Positions 58,998-64,000 of a stretch of 64,000 nucleotides of DNA are shown here, one piece after another. Below the pieces are notes generated by a model. The model made no database searches. It was given only the letters and a program-made list of their open reading frames with translations, and was not told where the DNA came from. How positions within the stretch are numbered: the first letter of the stretch is position 1; the number at the start of each line of letters is the position of its first letter. The DNA comes from Alkalimarinus sediminis (GTDB taxonomy: Bacteria > Pseudomonadota > Gammaproteobacteria > Pseudomonadales > Oleiphilaceae). The DNA lies in contig NZ_CP101527.1 in NCBI RefSeq assembly GCF_026427595.1, forward strand, positions 3,839,001-3,903,000, written 5' to 3'. Position numbers and translations under genes: made by a program.

Positions 58998-59759
58998 TCA
59001 ATTGTTGGTACGGTATATTTTTTCTACATCACCACTACGATACATTTGGGTAATTGTTTGCTGAAGCCTTTTTACCACAGCCGAGTCAACGCCTGGGTTA
59101 CAGGCCATTGCTCTAACGGTGGTAAAAAACACTAATTCCGGCTCGGCAATTGGTAGTCGTTCATCACGAATCAAGAACCTTGCCGACTCAATATCCGACA
59201 CCCACAAATCAATGCGTTTCTTTAAGAGTTTTCGTGCATTAAGCTCATTACGGCCAGCATATTCAACTTTGAATCCTGAGTTTTCAAGATATTCCCCTGC
59301 ACCACTGCCAAGATAACTACCTAGCTTATAAGGCTTTGCATCTTCGAGAGTTCTTAACTTTATCGCCTTGTCTGGGTGGCTAAATAAGCCATGTCTTGAG
59401 ATTAAAACAGGGCTAACCCATTGAAAACGAGCCTCCCTTTCTTGGCTTCGTGCAATAGGGAACACACAAAAACTATCAGTTTCCGCGGTGGTTAATAACG
59501 CTCTTTTAGGGGGCATTAGCCTTAGTTTGTACTCAACGCCCGCTTGTCGAAATAGCTCTTTTACTACATCCACCACAACACCAACAGGCTCACCGCTTTT
59601 TTGGTAAATTAAAGGCTTTTCGACAAATGTCACGACATGAAGCGGCTTGGCTTGCACATCTACTTGAACACTTATCAACAGCAACCCAACAAACATCGCA
59701 ATTAATTTTGAGCACTTGAATGCCCTATGGTTACTGCCAAGCACGGATAGCCTCTTCAT
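58998..59759 (-). CDS. SBP_bac_3 family periplasmic binding protein
   Basis: About 253 residues from the chosen Met (59759). A signal peptide ends near VDVQA, and the remainder is a two-lobe binding protein of family 3 (HVVTFVEKPLIYQ, GVVVDVVKELFRQAG, LGSYLGSGAGEYLE). The family binds amino acids or similar small ligands. It overlaps the end of the larger binding-protein gene upstream by 29 bp, and no permease or ATPase gene follows. Confidence 0.8.
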   Translation of the reverse strand: MKRLSVLGSNHRAFKCSKLIAMFVGLLLISVQVDVQAKPLHVVTFVEKPLIYQKSGEPVGVVVDVVKELFRQAGVEYKLRLMPPKRALLTTAETDSFCVFPIARSQEREARFQWVSPVLISRHGLFSHPDKAIKLRTLEDAKPYKLGSYLGSGAGEYLENSGFKVEYAGRNELNARKLLKKRIDLWVSDIESARFLIRDERLPIAEPELVFFTTVRAMACNPGVDSAVVKRLQQTITQMYRSGDVEKIYRTNN

Positions 59760-61446
59760 AACTGGAAGTTTTCCCTTTGGGCTTTTCATCTCGTTTCGCT
59801 TTTGGCGCACCTTCTCGTGTCAACCAAGTTTCTTCGCTTTCAACTTCGTTAAGAACCGGCCTACATTGTAATGCTGACTCTTCAGCCATCTGCTGCATCT
59901 CTGCATCCATTGCATCTGCAAGATGGTGTAAAGCCTCAACGACTGTTTCTTTTCCTTCAACTGCACGGGAAATAAACTGCCACCAAAAATTCGACAGCCG
60001 AGCATAATCAGGCACATTAGTGCCTGTTGGCGTCCATACATCCCGACCTTTGCTACGATAAAACTCGACTAGCCCACCTAAATAAGGCGCCCGCTCAGTC
60101 ATCACCGATGAGTCGATATCAGAAGCTCTAATGGGCGTTAAACCCACGAGTGTCTTTTTTAATGAAACCGTTTTCGAAACGACAAACTGAGCATATAACC
60201 ATGCAGCATCACGCCGTTTAGAGGGTGTGTTTTTTAGCAAGGTCCAGGAGCCCGCATCCTGGTAGCCGAGCTTCATACCGTGCTCCCAATAAACACCACG
60301 AGGGGACGGCGCCATGCGCCATTTCGGTGTGCCATCTTCGTTAACAACCGGTAGCCCTGGCTTAGTTAATGAGGTAGTAAAGCCGGTATACCAAAACACC
60401 TGCTGCGCAATATTCCCTTTTGCAACCCACTTGCCAGCTTCGGTAAAGTTCAGTTCTTTCGCTTCGGGTGGCGCATACTTATCAAGCCATTCGACAAATT
60501 TACTGACTGCATACACCGCTGCCGGGCCATCAACCGCGCCGCCACGCTTTACCGATGCACCTACGGGTTGGCAACCGATAACCCTAATCCCCCACTCATC
60601 GACAGGGTAACCGTTAGGTAAACCTTTATCTCCCGCTCCCGCCATTGATAACCAGGCATCAGACATCCGCCATCCTAGCGAAGGGTCTGTCTTGGCATAG
60701 TCCATATGGCCCCATATTCGCTCGCCATCGATCTCTTTTACATGAACCGTAAAGAACTCGGCAATATCTTCATAAGCACTCCAGTTTCTCGGTACACCCA
60801 GCTCATAACCGTAACGCTGTTTGAATCGTTGCTGTAAGTCTGGGCGCGAAAACCAGTCATGACGATACCAGTATAGGTTGGCAAATTGCTGGTCTGGCAG
60901 TTGATAGATCCGGCCATCGGGGGCTTCGGTAAATGAGATGCCAATAAAATCATCTAAATCGAGAGTTGGTAACGTAACGTCTTTACCCTCTCCTAGCATG
61001 TAATCGCTTAGCACCACCGTTTCACCAGAGCGATAGTGGTAACCAATCAGATCGCTGTCATTGATGTAGGCATCATATAAGTTCACTCCAGTTTGAATTT
61101 GGGTTTGGAGCTTTTTAATAACGTCGTCTTCTCCAGTCAATTCATGCACGACATTAATGCCGGTGATTTCACTAAAGGACCGAGTCAACACATGGGACTC
61201 ATAGGCATGGGTATCAATACGCTCCGACACCACCCGAATAGTCATCCCTTTGAAAGGCTTAGCCGCTTGAATAAACCAGCGCATTTCCTCCATTTGCTGT
61301 GCAGGCGTAAGAGTAGAGACATTAAACTCAGTCTCTAGCCACTTTTTGGCAGCAAGCTCGTTCTCCTGATCGTCAGTAGCAGCCATACCATTTACCGAAA
61401 TCGCTGCTAACAAATATACAGGCAGATACCATCTATATCGTTTCAG
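59731..61446 (-). CDS. Family 1 extracellular solute-binding protein (GlpV-like)
   Basis: About 571 residues. The mature part (AKKWLETEFNVSTLTPAQQM ... PDQQFANLYWYRHDWFSRPDL ... DPSLGWRMSDAWLSMAGAGDKG ... PTGTNVPDYARL) closely resembles the GlpV-type glycerol/polyol ABC binding protein as I recall it. The signal peptide KRYRWYLPVYLLAAISVNGMAA is only complete if translation starts at the CTG at 61446, preceded by TAAGG. No ATG or GTG is in frame up to the stop at 61459, and the TTG at 61413 would remove the charged n-region. No transporter genes adjoin. Confidence 0.75.
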   Translation of the reverse strand: MKRYRWYLPVYLLAAISVNGMAATDDQENELAAKKWLETEFNVSTLTPAQQMEEMRWFIQAAKPFKGMTIRVVSERIDTHAYESHVLTRSFSEITGINVVHELTGEDDVIKKLQTQIQTGVNLYDAYINDSDLIGYHYRSGETVVLSDYMLGEGKDVTLPTLDLDDFIGISFTEAPDGRIYQLPDQQFANLYWYRHDWFSRPDLQQRFKQRYGYELGVPRNWSAYEDIAEFFTVHVKEIDGERIWGHMDYAKTDPSLGWRMSDAWLSMAGAGDKGLPNGYPVDEWGIRVIGCQPVGASVKRGGAVDGPAAVYAVSKFVEWLDKYAPPEAKELNFTEAGKWVAKGNIAQQVFWYTGFTTSLTKPGLPVVNEDGTPKWRMAPSPRGVYWEHGMKLGYQDAGSWTLLKNTPSKRRDAAWLYAQFVVSKTVSLKKTLVGLTPIRASDIDSSVMTERAPYLGGLVEFYRSKGRDVWTPTGTNVPDYARLSNFWWQFISRAVEGKETVVEALHHLADAMDAEMQQMAEESALQCRPVLNEVESEETWLTREGAPKAKRDEKPKGKTSSYEEAIRAWQ

Positions 61447-61644
61447 AACACACCTTAACTATTTAATCCATTAACTTATGCAGCATATTTTTTAGCGACT
61501 TAGTGCGCTAGCTACACATCGGGCCTAGTCATTTATTAGAGTATAGCGGCAATCTTCAAATTGAGCATAACTATCATTTATCCTTTAATTTTTAGCGGTT
61601 TCAATGTATTAATGAGCGTTTTATAACGTTTCGGTTCCAATTCT

Positions 61645-62205
61645 ATGTTCGCGTCACTAGCCTCTACTTTTCTATTAATATTTCTCGCGGAGTTTGGTGA
61701 TAAAAGCCAGCTGGTTTGTATGCTATTAGCCAGTCGTCATAGAGGCCTACCGGTATTCCTTGGTGCTTTGACCGCTTTCGCGATCCTGAATATTCTGGCA
61801 GTGACCATTGGCGCTGCAGCCGCTCAATTAATATCTGAGTTTTGGTTATCTGTTTTTGTCATCGCGCTATTCTCGTTTTTTGGAATCAAGTCACTATTAG
61901 AGACAGAAGACGATGATGGAGCGATCGATGAAAAGCCTGGCCACACCGTCTTTATAACCACCTTTTTAATGATCTTCGTAGCGGAGCTAGGAGATAAAAC
62001 CCAGCTTACCATTGCGGCTCTCGCTGCGGCACACCAACCTATCAGCGTCTACATCGGTGCCACCCTAGCGCTAGCAGCGACCACACTGATTGGCATAATT
62101 GGTGGCCGCTGGGTCACTCAGCATATCAGCACAACCACCCTTCACCGTGTAAGTGGCGGGCTATTCCTCGCATTCGCAGTCTGGACTACTTACACGCTTT
62201 TCTAA
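61645..62205 (+). CDS. GDT1/TMEM165-family (UPF0016) cation exporter
   Basis: 186 residues in two three-helix repeats, each with the signature E-x-GDK-x-Q (EFGDKSQL near residue 16 and ELGDKTQL near residue 117). Family members such as MneA export manganese in Gammaproteobacteria. The 198 bp upstream shows no recognisable Mn riboswitch. Confidence 0.92.
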   Translation: MFASLASTFLLIFLAEFGDKSQLVCMLLASRHRGLPVFLGALTAFAILNILAVTIGAAAAQLISEFWLSVFVIALFSFFGIKSLLETEDDDGAIDEKPGHTVFITTFLMIFVAELGDKTQLTIAALAAAHQPISVYIGATLALAATTLIGIIGGRWVTQHISTTTLHRVSGGLFLAFAVWTTYTLF

Positions 62206-62252
62206 TGCTATTCACAGTCTGTGCTAACAAGAGCAATCAAATTCGGCTAGAC

Positions 62253-62284
62253 TTGACCTAGGAGTTACTCATAGGTTTTACACT
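62253..62284 (+). promoter_or_regulatory. MerR-type promoter and operator
   Basis: TTGACC (62253) and TACACT (62279) are separated by a 20-bp spacer, the over-long spacing typical of MerR-controlled promoters. Within the spacer a 21-bp dyad (ACCTAGGAGT ... ACTCATAGGT, centre 62266) has one mismatch. It would drive the merR gene and the P-type ATPase. Confidence 0.8.
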
Positions 62285-62347
62285 AGTGATTAAATAGAAC
62301 ACCACTAATAAACGCCCAATGGCCATTCCTTCCTGGGAGGTATAAAC

Positions 62348-62812
62348 ATGCAAGTCAGCCAACTCGCTAAAAAGGCTGGAGTCTCCCCTGACACCGTTCG
62401 TTTTTATACCAAAGAAGGACTGCTTCGCCCGACCAAAAGCCCTGAGAATGGTTATCAAAACTACAGTACTTCAGACTTTCAGCGCCTCACATTTGCTCGC
62501 AAAGCGAGACAACTGGGGTTTAGCTTAAAAGAGATACAGGCAATACTTGAGCAAGCAGATAATCACCATAGCCCCTGCCCGATGGTTCGTGGCTTGTTCG
62601 AAAAGCATCTGGTGAAAGTTGAGCAACAAATCGAAGAGCTCCAATCGCTACGGCGACGAATGTTAGACGCTGTAGATGTATGGCAAAACATGCCTGATGG
62701 CGTACCCGATGGCCAGACTATCTGTCAGTTAATAGAGAACTGGGATCAACACCTGCCAGAGGAACCTCAAACCTGCATGACCAAAGATGATAAAGGGGGC
62801 CGTCATGCCTAA
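62348..62812 (+). CDS. MerR-family heavy-metal regulator
   Basis: 154 residues. The N-terminal winged helix ([24 protein letters not shown]) and coiled-coil dimer helix are typical. Cys77 (HHSPCPMV), Cys126 (QTICQLIE) and Cys143 could bind metal ions, placing it among the Zn/Cu/Pb-type sensors. A strong ribosome binding site (GGGAGG) precedes it. It overlaps the ATPase start by 8 bp. Target metal not decided. Confidence 0.9.
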   Translation: MQVSQLAKKAGVSPDTVRFYTKEGLLRPTKSPENGYQNYSTSDFQRLTFARKARQLGFSLKEIQAILEQADNHHSPCPMVRGLFEKHLVKVEQQIEELQSLRRRMLDAVDVWQNMPDGVPDGQTICQLIENWDQHLPEEPQTCMTKDDKGGRHA

Positions 62813-64000
62813 AGATGAGAGTATAAGGCTAGCGATTACCGGCGCTAAATGCGCTGGCTGCGTAAAGAAAATAGAAACAGCACTGCAATCGGTTGATGGC
62901 ATCGCAACGGCTGAAATGAACTTTGCCGAGCGAACCGCTGAGGTTTCAGGTTTGGCCTCCTCATCTGAGCTTATCGCTGCGATTGAAAAGGCGGGGTTCG
63001 GTGCCACCGTTATTGAAGATGAAGAGAAGGCGCAGCAAGAACGAGAAGCGGCTGATCTGGCGCATTATAAAAAGCTAATGACCCATATGACGGTTTCACT
63101 GGGCGTAGGCGTTATTCTTATGGTCTATGGTTTGCTGGGTGGCTCCATGACGGTTGAGTCTACCGGCGAGCGGGTTGTCTGGTTTCTGGTGGGTGTTTTA
63201 ACCTTATGGATACTCTACTACGCCGGTGGCCACTTTTTTACCGGTGCTTGGCGCTCTTTTAAGAATCACAGTGCCAATATGGACACCCTTATTGCGCTCG
63301 GCACTGGTGCAGCGTGGAGTTACTCCATGTATGTGGTACTGCTCCCTTCCACCTTGCCAATAGAAGCTCGACATATCTATTTTGAAGCCGCCGCCATGAT
63401 TATCGGCCTGATTAACTTGGGCACCGCACTTGAAGTGAGAGCAAGAGGAAAAACCTCTCAAGCTATTAAACGGCTACTAGGGTTACAGCCTAAAACTGCG
63501 CGCATTATTCGAGCAGGTGAAGAGCAGGATATCCCCATTGCCAGTGTTCAGCTAGGCGATAAGATTCGAGTACGGCCGGGAGAAAAAATCCCCGTTGATG
63601 GGCGTGTTATCGAAGGTAGTAGCCTGGTTGATGAATCTATGCTCACCGGGGAGCCCGTCCCCGTCGCAAAAGCCGCCGGTGATAACATCGCCGCAGGTAC
63701 ACTCAACGGTTCAGGGTCGCTAACATTTGAAGCCACTCGAGTAGGCCATCAAACCGCACTGGCGCAGATTATTGTGCAAGTTAAAAAAGCGCAGAACACC
63801 AAACCCGCCATTGGTCGTTTAGCCGATACTATTTCGGCAATATTTGTACCCAGCGTCATGATCATTGCCGTGATCGCTGCGCTGGCATGGTACAACCTGG
63901 GTCCAGACCCGAAAATTGCCTACATGCTCGTTGCCACTATGACCGTTCTTATCATTGCCTGCCCTTGTGCACTTGGGTTAGCAACCCCCATGGCGGTGAT
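62805..64000 (+). CDS. Heavy-metal P1B-type ATPase, truncated by the window end
   Basis: The first 398 residues of a CopA-like exporter; the gene runs off the right edge. The N-terminal heavy-metal-associated domain has GAKCAGC (Cys16, Cys19). Membrane helices and the actuator-domain loop [12 protein letters not shown] follow, and the transmembrane metal site CPC is in [16 protein letters not shown] and a single HMA domain fit Cu(I) export, but other metals are possible. It is coupled to the MerR gene by an 8-bp overlap. Confidence 0.9.
   Translation, partial: MPKDESIRLAITGAKCAGCVKKIETALQSVDGIATAEMNFAERTAEVSGLASSSELIAAIEKAGFGATVIEDEEKAQQEREAADLAHYKKLMTHMTVSLGVGVILMVYGLLGGSMTVESTGERVVWFLVGVLTLWILYYAGGHFFTGAWRSFKNHSANMDTLIALGTGAAWSYSMYVVLLPSTLPIEARHIYFEAAAMIIGLINLGTALEVRARGKTSQAIKRLLGLQPKTARIIRAGEEQDIPIASVQLGDKIRVRPGEKIPVDGRVIEGSSLVDESMLTGEPVPVAKAAGDNIAAGTLNGSGSLTFEATRVGHQTALAQIIVQVKKAQNTKPAIGRLADTISAIFVPSVMIIAVIAALAWYNLGPDPKIAYMLVATMTVLIIACPCALGLATPMAV

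Noticed and set aside
61447-61644. Manganese (yybP-ykoY type) riboswitch before the GDT1 gene
   Set aside because: None of the conserved riboswitch sequence blocks are visible in the 198 bp.

Overview
The window is a 64 kb chromosomal stretch of a gammaproteobacterium with moderate GC. Gene content and order resemble the Pseudomonas/Oceanospirillales side of the class: lptM, a class I adenylate cyclase, argH, an AlgZ/AlgR pair, hemCDXY, ubiD, rho, trxA, ppx, rsd/algQ and dsbB. That marine-type placement is an inference from synteny and protein resemblance; no rRNA or tRNA gene is visible to fix it. I see no insertion sequence, phage gene or CRISPR array.

Layout. 0-14 kb: core block lptM, cyaA, a PAS-GGDEF-EAL protein, argH, algZ-algR and the haem operon hemC-hemD-hemX-hemY. 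14-20 kb: a lipoprotein hydrolase, a ferredoxin-fused flavin reductase, ubiD and rho. 20-34 kb: a nitrate-respiration island with molybdenum cofactor genes (moaB, moeA, moaD, moaE, mobA), the nitrate sensor pair narX-narL and the periplasmic nitrate reductase operon napF-D-A-G-H-B-C plus a 45-residue membrane protein. It sits between rho and trxA, which are neighbours in many relatives. A strong FNR-type site lies 5' of napF. 34-47 kb: trxA, ppx, an unrecognised coiled-coil membrane protein with a small secreted partner, GST, an ABC-F ATPase, FKBP isomerase, a WD40-like lipoprotein, rsd, dsbB and a hydrolase. 46.4-47.3 kb is a gene-poor segment with a sigma-54-like promoter and a small ORF. 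47-64 kb: folE-folX, small conserved genes, an esterase, an RND exporter, an HD-GYP protein, hemolysin III, rhodanese, a DMT transporter, two solute-binding proteins without a transporter, a GDT1-type exporter, and a MerR regulator with the start of a heavy-metal P-type ATPase that runs off the right edge.

How the parts fit. NarX/NarL and FNR would switch on Nap under low oxygen and nitrate. The moa/moe/mob genes supply its molybdenum cofactor (moaA and moaC are not in the window). Haem synthesis genes support the Nap cytochromes, though they are not adjacent. The GGDEF-EAL and HD-GYP proteins and AlgZR suggest surface or biofilm control.

The least explained loci are the two-gene module at 36.6-38.1 kb, the sigma-54-like small-ORF locus at 46.6-47.0 kb, the nested inverted repeat 5' of rsd, and the orphan binding-protein pair whose first gene appears to need a CTG start.
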